A stretch of 64,000 bases of DNA from CBDFKU01 sp965248975 (GCA_965248975.1 CBDFKU010000020.1:1-64000); one strand, 5' to 3'; shown: positions 9,524 through 17,896, numbered from the stretch's first letter. Notes: generated by a model from the letters alone, not told the origin. Program-made: numbers and translations.

Positions 9524-10159
9524 GCTGAGGGATCGCCCGGGTCATCGTCTGCCGTCTTGGGTGGGTCTCCGTCCCTGGGCTTAAAGCTCTTCAGGCTGGA
9601 TGCCGCCTCGATCAATGTGCCGTCTACGGTGAAATGCTCGTCGGACAGCAGGCCCTTTCGGTCTGCTTCCAGCACCACTTCATCGAACAAGGTCTGGCCC
9701 AGCCGGTGCTTCAGTCCTTCCAAGAAGGACCCCCGATTCTTGGTGAACGTGGTGGGATCGAAGCTGGGCTCGATGAGGTTCATGCCCAGAAACCACCGGA
9801 AGAGGAGGTCGTAATCCAGTTGTTCGCAGAAAGCCCGTTCACTGTGCACCGAGTACAGGGCAATCAGTAATGAATATTTCAGCAGTCGTTCGGGTGGAAT
9901 CGAAGGTCGGCCTACGTCGGCAACCGGTCCAGGTCCGGTGACAGCGTCGCCAGGGCCTTATCGGCCACTGCCTTGATCAGCCGCAGGGGATGATCAAGCG
10001 GTACTCACGTCTCCAGGTTAATGAAGGCCAACATGGTTACCTGTGGATCATGTCGTCCGCGCACCGCCCCCACCTCCCCGCCTGTTTCCTATATCGTACC
10101 CCAGCTATCTTCTCCTCATGAAGCCTGTGCCGTCGGTCCCAGGGTTTTTCAGCAGCCTG

Positions 10160-10393
10160 TTAGGACGTGCCGAAAAACTCCAGGTCATAGTCTGGGGAGA
10201 ACCAGGGGGCACTCTTCCTTAGCTCGGCAGCCACCGTTGCCATGGTTCTGAGCGCCGGAGCCGTTGGATCGGATGTAAGGTCGCGCACTCGCCGGTCGTA
10301 AAACCTGGACCTGAAAGTATTTTGGTATAGACCTCCCCGAGGTATCCGACCCAACTCCTCTCCGGCCTGTTGAATCGCCGGCTTCAATTCCAT
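10160..10393 (-). CDS. Small hypothetical protein abutting the IS end
   Basis: A 77-residue frame (MELKPAIQQAGEELGRIPRG…YDLEFFGTS) that I do not recognise. It is polar, with no membrane segment or signal peptide. Its TAA stop (10160-10162) is made by the bases touching the right end of the IS1182 remnant, so the protein may have been longer before the insertion. No good ribosome binding site precedes the ATG. It may not be a real gene. Confidence 0.35.
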   Translation of the reverse strand: MELKPAIQQAGEELGRIPRGGLYQNTFRSRFYDRRVRDLTSDPTAPALRTMATVAAELRKSAPWFSPDYDLEFFGTS

Positions 10394-10407
10394 GACCTAC
10401 ACTGAGA

Positions 10408-10971
10408 ATGGCATCGCACCTCTTCAGCATATTAATGGGGCCGTTTAACTGTAGGGTGCGGGGGGGGGTGAGTGGGATTAGAGCTTCCCAGGCGAGGACA
10501 GGCAGAGCCGGACGCCCAGGCTGGCCAGCGACCCCGTGTTCTCATAGTTGTGGCTCCAGTAGTTGCCCTTCTCCAGCATCAGTGAGGTCAAGGGCCGTCG
10601 GCCGTCGGCCGTCGGTTCCGGGTTTTGCCAGCATTTCCGCCGCCCGGCGAATCTTCCCGGCTGGGACTCCGGTGATCCCCTCGGACGCCCAGGCCATGGA
10701 GTACCTTCGCCGTGTCAAGGAAGGTCTGATGGAGATAGGGTTATCCTCGGTGGATGAGCATCTGCTCAATGGCCATCCCGCCGGAGCCGTCGTGGACATG
10801 GCCAGGAACACCCCCGCCAGCCTAATCGCCATGACTACCCACGGGCGATCAGGAATGGGTCGTTGGGTACTGGGCAGCGTCACCGACCGCGTGGTGCGCC
10901 ACTCGGGAAACCCGGTCCTGGTCATCAGGGCCGAAGCAGGAGGCTTGGAGGGAGCTGGGGACACATCATAG
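10408..10971 (+). pseudogene. Universal stress protein (UspA) domain with degraded N-terminal half
   Basis: The last 95 residues are a clear UspA C-terminus: a YLRRVKEGL helix, the segment ending ASLIAMTTHGRSGMGRWVLG, and SVTDRVVRHSGNPVLVIR. The G-2x-G-9x-G-S/T nucleotide loop is present as GRSGMGRWVLGS. The expected N-terminal half (an LVPLDGS-like start) is not in this frame. A weak trace (RGQAEPDAQAGQ…VLIVVAPVVALLQ) can be read in another frame near 10485-10590, so the 5' half is frameshifted or replaced. UspA proteins bind ATP and respond to starvation. Probably non-functional. Confidence 0.55.
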
Positions 10972-11270
10972 GGTGCGCCGCCGTTGGTATTGGGTCACCA
11001 GCAAGTGGACGGACACTGCGAATCCGGCGATGATCAACCCCAGGACTACCGTGAGGGCGCCCAAGGCCACCGCCATGTCCGCCACCCCGAAGCCCACCAC
11101 CGCCAGGTTCAGCGAGTTGCGGAGGGTCAGGCCCGTCATGTACGTATCCCGATTGGGGTCGTCCCGGTCTAGCGAGGAGTAAGGGCCCCACCTGCCGAAG
11201 GTATGGCTTTCGATGGCGTCCTGCTGGGCCTTGGCACTGTAAGAGAGGTCCGGTGTATAGAGTGTGAAGA
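10966..11270 (-). pseudogene. C-terminal fragment of a small membrane protein
   Basis: The minus frame ending in TGA at 10966 reads YTPDLSYSAKAQQDAIESHT, then FGRWGPYSSLDRDDPNRDTY, and then two hydrophobic segments (LAVVGFGVADMAVALGALTV and VLGLIIAGFAVSVHLLV) ending QYQRRRTL. The codon pattern looks genuine. No ATG, GTG or TTG exists upstream in frame before the tRNA genes, except an internal Met that would give under 60 residues. I therefore call it a 5'-truncated gene. It overlaps the 3' end of the UspA frame on the other strand. Family unknown. Confidence 0.4.
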
Positions 11271-11423
11271 CCTGGGGGGTGGGCCGTGAAAAACCTGTGA
11301 ACGTCCGGTGACGTGATCGAGCAACTGCCGGTCGCCGTGGCGACGAGTTATGCTGGTCTCTGCCTTTAGAACGGACGGCGCTTCGAGCTGATACCTATCG
11401 GGAGAAGATGCGTATCTGTTTTC

Positions 11424-11501
11424 TGGCAGGAGCGGGAGGATTCGAACCCCCGACCACCGGTTTTGGAGACCGGCGCTCTGACCAGACTGAGCTACGCTCC
11501 T
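11424..11501 (-). tRNA. tRNA-Trp (CCA)
   Basis: The minus strand folds as a full cloverleaf. Acceptor AGGAGCG pairs with CGCTCCT, the D arm contains GCTC..GAGC, the anticodon stem CCGGT/ACCGG holds loop CTCCAAA (anticodon CCA), and the T arm has GGTTCGAAT. The 3' CCA is encoded. Confidence 0.95.
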
Positions 11502-11505
11502 TGAA

Positions 11506-11583
11506 TGGTACCCCTGGAGGGACTCGAACCCCCGACGCGCGACTTAGGACGCCGCCGCTCTATCCTGGCTGAGCTACAGGGGC
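11506..11583 (-). tRNA. tRNA-Arg (CCT)
   Basis: The minus strand gives acceptor GCCCCTG / CAGGGGT (a G-U pair at position 1-72), anticodon loop GTCCTAA (anticodon CCT, reads AGG), T loop GTTCGAG, and an encoded CCA. It is four bases from tRNA-Trp, so the cluster is likely co-transcribed. Confidence 0.92.
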
Positions 11584-11587
11584 ACGT

Positions 11588-11663
11588 TGGTGGAGATAGG
11601 GGGGCTCGAACCCCCAACCTCGGCATTGCGAACGCCGCGCTCTCCCAGTTGAGCTATATCCCC
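11588..11663 (-). tRNA. tRNA-Ala (CGC)
   Basis: The minus strand gives acceptor GGGGATA / TATCTCC, anticodon stem CGGCG/TGCCG around loop TTCGCAA (anticodon CGC, reads GCG), T loop GTTCGAG and an encoded CCA. It is the first gene of the Ala-Arg-Trp cluster. Confidence 0.93.
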
Positions 11664-11798
11664 GACCCAGCATATGACGGGCTGTACCACCTTGCCCATA
11701 AAAATCGTATATCAACCCACTATTCGTGTCAAGCTGAAGGCCCGCCGTCCGAGCACGATCTATCAGTCGCTCCGTCCCAGAGTCTCGCTCGATACCCC

Positions 11799-12560
11799 TC
11801 ACAGAATCTCTTCGAGTAGTGGCATCTTCTCCAGGTCTGTAAGCCCGGTCTGGATCGGAGTGATGGAGATCAGGTTGTGAGCAAGGGCCGCTATGTCGGT
11901 GTGGTCAGTGTTCTCTCGTTGCAGCCTCTTGTTCCTGGAGAGCCAGTAGTACGTCCTCCTGCCGTCGTCACCCGAGGTGACCGTCTCTCCGTAGCTCCGT
12001 CCGCCCAGCCGCGTCACCTCTGCGCCACCTATGACCGCCGGTGGTTCGTTGGGCACGTTGATGTTCAGCAGCAGCGGAGACACGCCGGAAATCCTGTCGA
12101 TCCGGGCTGCCAGGGTTCTTAACAATGCTGTCGCAACCTCGAAGCGGACATCTTTTACGGCAGCTACCGAGATGGCTATGGAGGGGTAGCCCCTGACGTA
12201 GCCCTGTAACGCTGCTCCCACGGTCCCGGAGATCAGTATGTCCTGTCCCAGGTTGGACCCCTGGTTTATCCCCGAGACCAGGAGGTCCACGGGCCCCACC
12301 AGCTTTTCCAGGGCGAGGACGCTGCAGTCACCAGGCGTGCCCTCCACTGAGTAGGCTTTGATGCCGTTAGCGCCGGCTGTGACGGGCACGGGGACCTCGC
12401 TGGCCCTGATCGGGGCACGGAGGGTCAACGATGCGGCCACGCCGCTCTGATCACGGTCCGGGGCCACGACGAAGATCTCCCCGGCATCCTTCAGAGCGTC
12501 CACGGCGGCCCACAATCCGGGAGAGTCGATCCCGTCGTCGTTGGTTACCAGAATTTTCAA
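11799..12560 (-). CDS. surE: 5'/3'-nucleotidase SurE
   Basis: SurE is a metal-dependent phosphatase that dephosphorylates nucleoside 5'- and 3'-monophosphates and helps stationary-phase survival. The 253-residue length is normal. The metal site is visible as NDDG at residues 7-10, Ser in DQSG near 39, and Asn in SGINQGSNLGQD near 95. It is cytoplasmic, with no signal peptide. It is the last protein gene of a minus-strand run and starts 36 bases after cysK, so the two may be co-transcribed. The tRNA cluster lies just downstream. Confidence 0.95.
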   Translation of the reverse strand: MKILVTNDDGIDSPGLWAAVDALKDAGEIFVVAPDRDQSGVAASLTLRAPIRASEVPVPVTAGANGIKAYSVEGTPGDCSVLALEKLVGPVDLLVSGINQGSNLGQDILISGTVGAALQGYVRGYPSIAISVAAVKDVRFEVATALLRTLAARIDRISGVSPLLLNINVPNEPPAVIGGAEVTRLGGRSYGETVTSGDDGRRTYYWLSRNKRLQRENTDHTDIAALAHNLISITPIQTGLTDLEKMPLLEEIL

Positions 12561-12596
12561 ACATGCCTCTTTCGGCGGAGACCAAGAGCTTACCAG

Positions 12597-13517
12597 TTAG
12601 ATGGGGAAAGACAGATACCGCTCCCCTGTGTCGGCCAGCACGGTGACCACCGTCTTGCCCTCTCCCAGGCGCCGGGCTATCTCCAGAGAGGCCAGTACGT
12701 TGGCTCCCGAGGATATCCCCACCAGTAGCCCCTCCTCCCTGGTCAGTCGTAAGGACATCTGGCTGGCCTCCTCGTCATTAACGAGCATAATCTCGTCTAT
12801 GACGTCCCGATTCAAGAGGGGGGGAACGAAGTCGGCACCGATCCCCGGTATGGCGTGAGGGCCAGCGACGCCCCCCGTCAGAACCGGGGAAGTAGCCGGC
12901 TCAACCGCAACCACCAGCGTGGACGGACACTCGCGCTTGAGCAGCGCACCAACCCCGGTGATGGTTCCGCCGGTGCCTACCCCCGCCACGAAGGCGTCAA
13001 CTTTCCCCCCGGTCGCTTCGATTATCTCCCTGCCGGTTGTCTCATAATGGGCCCGAACGACGGCGGCCTCGGCGAAAAGGTCCAGGGACACGTAGTCCTC
13101 GCTGGAGTCCACCATAGCCTTCGCCCCCTGATTGGCGCCCTCCATACTCTGGTGAGAGGGGGTCAACTGTACCTCAACTCCATAGAGGGTGAGGAGCCTG
13201 CGCCGTTCCACCGGGGCGTTCTCCGGCATGAAGATGACCAACCTGTACCCTTTGGCGGCGGCGACCATGGCCAGCGCAATGCCGCTGTTGCCGCTGGTGG
13301 CGCTTACGATAGTGCGGCCCGGCCCCAGGGTGCCCCTGGCTTCGGCGTCCTCCACCATTGCCAGCACCATCCGGTCCTTGACGCTGCCACTCGGGTTCCA
13401 GCTCTCGACCTTGCCCAGCACCTGGGCGTACCCCTCTTCGACGACCTTGCTCAGGCGTACCAGCGGGGTGTTGCCTACCAGCTCGAGGACGCTCCCTGCC
13501 ACGCCCTCCATATCCAC
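12597..13517 (-). CDS. cysK: Cysteine synthase (O-acetylserine sulfhydrylase)
   Basis: A PLP enzyme that makes L-cysteine from O-acetyl-L-serine and sulfide. At 306 residues it has family length. The PLP lysine is K47 in NPSGSVKDR, the substrate loop is TSGNSG, and the phosphate-binding loop is GTGGTITGVG. The C-terminal extension of cystathionine beta-synthase is absent. Its place near a Sec/Cys oxidoreductase and surE fits general metabolism; no serine acetyltransferase gene is nearby. CysM-type use of other sulfur donors cannot be excluded. Confidence 0.93.
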   Translation of the reverse strand: MDMEGVAGSVLELVGNTPLVRLSKVVEEGYAQVLGKVESWNPSGSVKDRMVLAMVEDAEARGTLGPGRTIVSATSGNSGIALAMVAAAKGYRLVIFMPENAPVERRRLLTLYGVEVQLTPSHQSMEGANQGAKAMVDSSEDYVSLDLFAEAAVVRAHYETTGREIIEATGGKVDAFVAGVGTGGTITGVGALLKRECPSTLVVAVEPATSPVLTGGVAGPHAIPGIGADFVPPLLNRDVIDEIMLVNDEEASQMSLRLTREEGLLVGISSGANVLASLEIARRLGEGKTVVTVLADTGERYLSFPI

Positions 13518-13695
13518 TCATCCTTCCCAGGCGGGTAAGTGTGATTCTTGCACAGGCATGAGTAGGCGTCAAGGAGACCCGGTCTAGGTCCGGATCAGAG
13601 GGCACGCAAAGAATACGAAAGGAGATTCGTGAGGGATAGCGGGACAGCGACCGGTCGCCGGGTAAGCCCTGGCGGCGGGGCCAAGAGGCAGACGA

Positions 13696-14178
13696 CTAGC
13701 TGCCGTCTGGTGCCTTGATGGCTCGTAAGAGCCTGGCCATCTCGATTGCGCCGATGGTGGCGTTGTAGCCCAGGTTCCCCGACTTTCCGCCGGCCCTGTT
13801 GATGGCCTGGTCCATATTCTCGGTGGTCAGGACGCCCATGCCTATGGGCACGCCGGTCTCCAGACCCACCTTGCCGATGCCGTCGCAGGCGTGGCGGGCC
13901 ACGAAGTCGTAGTGGGACGTCTCTCCACGGATCACGGCCCCCAGGCATATGACGGAGTCGTAGCGGCCGGTTTCCGCCAGGGCCTTGGCGGCTATAGGCA
14001 GCTCGAAAGAGCCCGGCACCCAGGCCACCAGGATGTCCTCCCCGTCGACCCCGTGGGTTGTCAGGGCTTCCTGGGCGCCCTCCAGCAGGCGCTGGGTGAC
14101 GAACCGGTTAAAGCGGGCCACCACTATGGCCACTCGGAGACCCTGCCCTTGGAGGTCGGTTTTCAGCTCTCGCACCAA
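13696..14178 (-). CDS. ribH: 6,7-dimethyl-8-ribityllumazine synthase
   Basis: Catalyses the penultimate step of riboflavin synthesis, condensing 3,4-dihydroxybutanone 4-phosphate with the ribityl-aminopyrimidine; it assembles as a pentamer or icosahedron. Conserved blocks are ARFNRFVTQRLLEGA, WVPGSFELP, GAVIRGETSHYDFVA (with the catalytic His) and GVLTTENMDQA. Length is 160 residues. It starts at TTG 14178 or the adjacent GTG, three bases after the stop of the Sec oxidoreductase, so its translation is probably coupled to that gene. Other rib genes are not in the window. Confidence 0.95.
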   Translation of the reverse strand: MVRELKTDLQGQGLRVAIVVARFNRFVTQRLLEGAQEALTTHGVDGEDILVAWVPGSFELPIAAKALAETGRYDSVICLGAVIRGETSHYDFVARHACDGIGKVGLETGVPIGMGVLTTENMDQAINRAGGKSGNLGYNATIGAIEMARLLRAIKAPDGS

Positions 14179-14181
14179 GAT

Positions 14182-14904
14182 TTACGATTCTCCTTCGTCG
14201 GCTGCCTGTTTTACCCCCGCCTCCAACACCTTCTCCACGAACTCCGCCTCCGGAACGGCCCCGACGATCTGCACCGGCGGCCGCACTCCGGTGATGGGGG
14301 AGATGGTGCCCATTACGGTCTTGGGGACCCCCCTGACTGCGTAGGTCTGGGCCAGCGCCGGGAACTCCTGTACCTCTACGATGTCGGCGGTGATCAGTGT
14401 GTTTTCGATGGCTACTGCGTGGGCCAACCTGGCCACGGTGGGGCAATACCCTCAAGTGGGTGTCACGAACACCTGGATCTGTATCGGCTGGTTCACCGTC
14501 TTGAGCTTCTTGCGGCTTTCCATGGACAGTGGGCTGACCCCACGGGAGAGCGTCTTCAGGTCCTCGATAATGACGGGGAACTCGTAGCCCATAGGTAAGC
14601 CGTAGAACCTCAGCCGGGCGTCCCCGTCCTCGCCCATCACGATGGCCGGTATCCGCTCGACCCCGAACTTTTCCCTCTCCTCGGCCTGGCTGTAGAAGTC
14701 GTATATCTCCAGGTGCAGCTTGGGCGAAAGGGCCGTCAGCTCTTCCATTAGCTGTTGGGTTTGGGGACACTGCGGGCAATCCCGGCCGGGGACGGCCAGG
14801 AGGGAAGAGCCCTGGGTGAAGAGCCTGATGGTGACGTCCTTCTTCAGATCCTTCCTGAACTCCCTCTTCAGCATGTCTCTATCGCGGTCGGCGATAATGG
14901 GCAT
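14182..14904 (-). CDS. Selenocysteine-containing glutaredoxin-like protein disulfide oxidoreductase (PDO)
   Basis: About 240 residues made of two thioredoxin folds, the layout of the PDO/glutaredoxin-like family. Domain 1 has CPQC at 43-46 and a cis-proline in RIPAIV. Domain 2 should carry CPYC after VFVTPT, but codon 151 (14452-14454) is TGA, giving U-G-Y-C, after which the frame continues without change through ARLAHAVAIEN, the cis-Pro loop VRGVPKTV and a normal C-terminus. A hairpin with GGU in its loop lies at 14419-14436, as a bacterial SECIS should. I therefore read the TGA as selenocysteine, not a stop. The start ATG 14904 follows GGAGG. Expected role: disulfide exchange or peroxide-linked reduction, perhaps fed by the TrxB encoded in this window. 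The alternative is a nonsense mutation or base error. Confidence 0.8.
14419..14436 (-). promoter_or_regulatory. Candidate bacterial SECIS element of the PDO gene
   Basis: Fifteen bases after the TGA the mRNA can fold GTGGCC-AGGTT-GGCCCAC. This is GGCC paired with GGCC around the loop AGGTT, with GT/AC below one bulged C. GGU in the apical loop starts 23 nt after the TGA, within the 16-37 nt range described for bacterial SECIS elements, which bind SelB. The loop and its distance resemble those in the peroxiredoxin gene at 59119-59133. Confidence 0.65.
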
Positions 14905-14952
14905 AGCGTCCTCCAAGCCGGCGATGCACTGGTGAGCATAGTTTACAACGGA

Positions 14953-15600
14953 TCAGCCGATTTTATCCACCCCCTGAGCAGGCTCAGGACGATCCTCAAG
15001 GGCGCGTTTGACGTGGATTAGGCGCTGCATCAAGGTCACTGCCGACACGGCGGCCATCACAATCAAAATTACCTCCAGGGCGCGCAGGCCCAGCACCAGC
15101 CCCAGAGACAGCAGAACCACTCTCTCGGGGCGGGTCATCAGCCCGGTCCTGGTGAAGATGCCCAAACCTTCACCCCGAGCCCGCAGATAGCTCACCATCT
15201 GCGATGTCACCAGGGCGATGAACAGGACCACGATGAAAAACATGAGGCGGCCGTCGCTCAGGTCGGCGCGGAGGGCGTGGATGGCCATGCCCAGCATCAC
15301 TGCGGCTTCCCCGAGCCGGTCCATCACGGAGTCCAGGAAGGCGCCGAAGCTGCTGACTTTGCCGGTGAAGCGCGCCAGGGCCCCATCCATCAGATCAAGT
15401 CCCGACCCGGCCAGGAAGACGGCTCCTCCCGCCGCCAGGAACCCGGCGCCCACTAGGGCCGCGGCCGCCAGGGAGACCCCGAAGCCCAGCAGGGTCACTG
15501 CATTGGGTGTTAGCCCCAGCGCATTAAGGAACCGCGCCCCGGGAACCTCGACGTACCGCAGTACGACGTCCCTAAACTGCTCTCTTCCTGGAAAGACCAT
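14953..15600 (-). CDS. CDP-alcohol phosphatidyltransferase, phosphatidylinositol(-phosphate) synthase type
   Basis: An integral membrane enzyme that transfers a phosphatidyl group from CDP-diacylglycerol to an alcohol. The catalytic motif D-G-x2-A-R-x8-G-x3-D-x3-D is complete at DGALAR…GAFLDSVMD. The segment YLRARGEGLGIF…GLMTRPER is the form typical of inositol-phosphate-using members (PIP or archaetidylinositol-phosphate synthase). At 215 residues with about six hydrophobic segments it has normal length. The gene overlaps the end of the upstream PimA-like gene by 29 bases and follows ino1, supporting inositol as substrate. A PGP-synthase role is the main alternative. Confidence 0.82.
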   Translation of the reverse strand: MVFPGREQFRDVVLRYVEVPGARFLNALGLTPNAVTLLGFGVSLAAAALVGAGFLAAGGAVFLAGSGLDLMDGALARFTGKVSSFGAFLDSVMDRLGEAAVMLGMAIHALRADLSDGRLMFFIVVLFIALVTSQMVSYLRARGEGLGIFTRTGLMTRPERVVLLSLGLVLGLRALEVILIVMAAVSAVTLMQRLIHVKRALEDRPEPAQGVDKIG

Positions 15601-16714
15601 TGACCGATTCCATTACGTCCATGTAGTAATCCATGACCTGCTGGGCCACCTTCTCCCAACGGTATGCCTGGGCCCGCTCCATTCCCCTTTCCCCCATGTG
15701 GTTGCAGAGGTCGGGGTCTCGGATCAGGCGCGCCAGGGTGTCGAACAGGGCCACGCTGTCTTTGGGGGGCACCAGCAACCCTTCTTCGCCGTGGTTCACC
15801 ACGTTGGAGTAGCCCTCGATGGACGAGGCGACGACCGGCCTGCCGGCGGCCATGGCTTCGAGAAGCACTATTCCGAAGCTCTCCCTGCCGGTGGCGGGAG
15901 CCGTAAAGATATGGGCGCTGCGATAGTACCGAGGGAGGTCATGGTAGGGGACCCCTCCCATGAACACTACGTCATCGAGGCTGCGTTCGCTGAGGATACG
16001 GTAGCAGTCTTTGTCCGGGTTGCCCGGCCCGACCACCACCAGCCGCACGTTGGGAAACTCCCATTTGAGACGTCCGTAAGCCTCCAGCAGATACCGCAGC
16101 CCTTTACGCTTCTCCAGCCGGCCGACGAAGAGAATGTTGGTCTTGCCATCGTCCAGGCCGGGTATTGGAGTGACGTCTTTTGAGAAGTAGTCCACGTCTA
16201 TCCCGTTGGGGATGATTTGGTAGTCGCTGGGGAAGAACCGGCTAACGTACTTTCGTGCGGCGGGTGACACCGCGATGCGGCCGTCGAGCCTGCGAAACCA
16301 GTATTTGAGGAGAGGATGAGACCAGCCGTAGTTCCTGAACTTGCCATAGACTGCATGGAACGTTCCCACGTTCACGGAGTTGGAGCGCAGCAATACTGCC
16401 AGTGGGAGGACCGGCATCAGGGGTTCGTGGAGGTGGACCACGTCGAAGTTTTCCCTGTTCAGTATGTGCCCGATCTTGCGCAGCAGCCAGACGGAGAGGG
16501 ACAGTCGGGCGACGGATCCACCGCTGGGTATGGGCACGGACCTCCCCAGGGGTACGAAGTCGGCGTCATCGGTTACCGCCCGGGATGGTGAATGGGGCGC
16601 CAGGATCTTGACCTGATGGCCCATATCGGTGAACCGATGGGCGAGCTGGGATATGTGAGCGGTGACCCCACCAGGCCAGGTGAAATCATAGGGAGACACC
16701 AGGGCTATTTTCAT
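15572..16714 (-). CDS. GT4-family glycosyltransferase, PimA-like
   Basis: A 380-residue GT-B retaining glycosyltransferase. The N-terminus has SPYDFTWPGGVTAHI, the acceptor-side loop typical of phosphatidylinositol mannosyltransferase PimA. The C-terminal donor domain has FVGRLEKRKGLRYLLEAY and the E-x7-E motif in ESFGIVLLEAMAAGRPVVAS. In mycobacteria PimA adds the first mannose to phosphatidylinositol on the cytoplasmic face. Here the gene sits between inositol-1-phosphate synthase and a PI synthase-type enzyme, which makes an inositol-lipid acceptor likely. The sugar is not determined by the sequence. Upstream gap to ino1 is about 105 bases. Confidence 0.8.
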   Translation of the reverse strand: MKIALVSPYDFTWPGGVTAHISQLAHRFTDMGHQVKILAPHSPSRAVTDDADFVPLGRSVPIPSGGSVARLSLSVWLLRKIGHILNRENFDVVHLHEPLMPVLPLAVLLRSNSVNVGTFHAVYGKFRNYGWSHPLLKYWFRRLDGRIAVSPAARKYVSRFFPSDYQIIPNGIDVDYFSKDVTPIPGLDDGKTNILFVGRLEKRKGLRYLLEAYGRLKWEFPNVRLVVVGPGNPDKDCYRILSERSLDDVVFMGGVPYHDLPRYYRSAHIFTAPATGRESFGIVLLEAMAAGRPVVASSIEGYSNVVNHGEEGLLVPPKDSVALFDTLARLIRDPDLCNHMGERGMERAQAYRWEKVAQQVMDYYMDVMESVNGLSRKRAV

Positions 16715-16819
16715 ACGTTCAGGATCGCCTCAGAGGACGGTTATCCGCAGGTCGGGGAGACTGACGGCTGAACACGGCTTTGGTCTGCGAATCAGGGTCT
16801 CCTCGGCCGGATCCTCACG

Positions 16820-17896
16820 CTAGGTGTCGGTACCCTCGATGAACGTCTCAACCATGCGGCGGGCCTCGTCGTCGGTGTGCTGAATGGGAGGCGACTTCAT
16901 GAAATACGCCGATGGGGCCTCGATGGCGCCGCTGATGCCCCTGTCCATCGCCAGCTTGCAGCACCTGATGGCGTCCACGACAACGCCGGCGGAGTTGGGG
17001 CTGTCCCACACCTCCAGTTTCACTTCCATGTTTATCGGCGCTCCGCCGAAGGAGTGTCCCTCCATGCGGATATAGCACCACTTCCGGTCCTCCAGCCACG
17101 GTATGTGGTCGCTGGGACCTATGTGAATATCGGTGGGGCCCAGCTTTTCTTCCATCTGGGAGGTGACCGAGTTGGTCTTGGACTCCTTCTTCGACACCAG
17201 ACGCTCGCGCTCCAGCATATTCAGGAAGTCTGTGTTGCCGCCGAAGTTAAGCTGATAGGTACGGTCCAGCTTCACGCCCCTATCCTCGAAGAGGCGGGTC
17301 AGCACCCGATGGGTGATGGTGGCGCCCAGTTGGGACTTGACGTCGTCGCCGATTATGGGCAGTCCCTTATCCTGGAAGCGCTTCTGCCAGTAGGACTCCC
17401 TGGCGATGAATACGGGGATGCAGTTCACCATGCCGCAGCCGGCCGTGAGCACTTGCTCGACGTACCATTTGGTGGCCATCTCGCTGCCCACCGGCAGGAA
17501 GTTGATCACAACGTCGCACTGGCGCTCCCTGAGAATGTCCACCATGTCGGAGGTGGCGCCGGAGCTCTTCTTGACCATGTGGGAAACGTATTTCCCGATG
17601 CCGTCGTGAGTCATGCCCCGCTCTACCGTAACTCCCAGGAAAGGCACCTCGCTGAACTTGAGAGTGTTGTTCGGCGGGCTGAAGATCGCCTCAGAGAGGT
17701 CCTTGCCCACCTTGTTTACATCTACGTCGAATGCGGCGACGAACTCGATGTCGCCGATGCCGAACCCGCCGATGTCGGGATGCATTATCCCCGGAATATC
17801 TCCGTTGCTGGAGATGTCCTGGTACCTGTGCACACCCTGCACCAGCGAGGAAGCACAGTTACCGACGCCGACGATGGCGGCCTTGATCTTAGCCAC
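16820..17896 (-). CDS. ino1: myo-inositol-1-phosphate synthase
   Basis: Converts glucose 6-phosphate to 1D-myo-inositol 3-phosphate with NAD. The start is GTG 17896 (V-A-K-I-K-A-A-I-V-G), eight bases after AAGGAG, giving 358 residues. The NAD loop is GVGNCASSLVQG. The active-site region includes NFGGNTDFLNM with KKESKTNSVTSQM, and GPSDHIPWLEDRKWCYIRMEG follows, all typical of the bacterial/archaeal short form. It is the first gene of the ino1-pimA-pis set and is divergent from lepB, so the 18000 region probably contains promoters in both directions. Confidence 0.95.
   Translation of the reverse strand: MAKIKAAIVGVGNCASSLVQGVHRYQDISSNGDIPGIMHPDIGGFGIGDIEFVAAFDVDVNKVGKDLSEAIFSPPNNTLKFSEVPFLGVTVERGMTHDGIGKYVSHMVKKSSGATSDMVDILRERQCDVVINFLPVGSEMATKWYVEQVLTAGCGMVNCIPVFIARESYWQKRFQDKGLPIIGDDVKSQLGATITHRVLTRLFEDRGVKLDRTYQLNFGGNTDFLNMLERERLVSKKESKTNSVTSQMEEKLGPTDIHIGPSDHIPWLEDRKWCYIRMEGHSFGGAPINMEVKLEVWDSPNSAGVVVDAIRCCKLAMDRGISGAIEAPSAYFMKSPPIQHTDDEARRMVETFIEGTDT

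Larger units (their letters stand above)
8915..10034 (-). pseudogene. IS1182-family transposase, multiply disrupted
   Basis: The original gene runs from ATG at 10034 (MLAFINLE) to TGA at 8915 (…LLGLAKEAPQTRVA). Recognisable pieces in order are HPLRLIKAVADKALATLSPD, SERAFCEQLDYDLLFRWFLG, the DUF772-like PTTFTKNR block, THQSTTDPEARLLRKGKGKE, then DDE-core pieces VDKGYDTEDCVAVLRRRGV and RVEEIFGWMKTVGGFR. It is interrupted by TGA at 10005-10007, TAG at 9912-9914, and frame changes near 9900, 9405-9420 and 8992. All three minus frames are used in turn. It is certainly inactive. Confidence 0.85.
8754..10159 (-). mobile_element. Decayed IS1182-type insertion sequence
   Basis: Terminal repeats CAGGTTGCTGAAGAA (8754-8768) and, inverted, CAGGCTGCTGAAAAA (10145-10159) match at 13 of 15 positions. 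They have the CAGGxTGxTGAAxAA form typical of IS1182/IS5-like elements. The flanking bases are CTAG on the left and TTAG on the right, a possible eroded 4-bp target duplication. The 1.4-kb interior is one transposase gene on the minus strand, broken in several places. Confidence 0.75.

Noticed and set aside
10005..10007. In-frame TGA in the IS1182 transposase as Sec
   Set aside because: The gene also has a TAG and several frameshifts and the position is not a redox Cys; it is simple decay.
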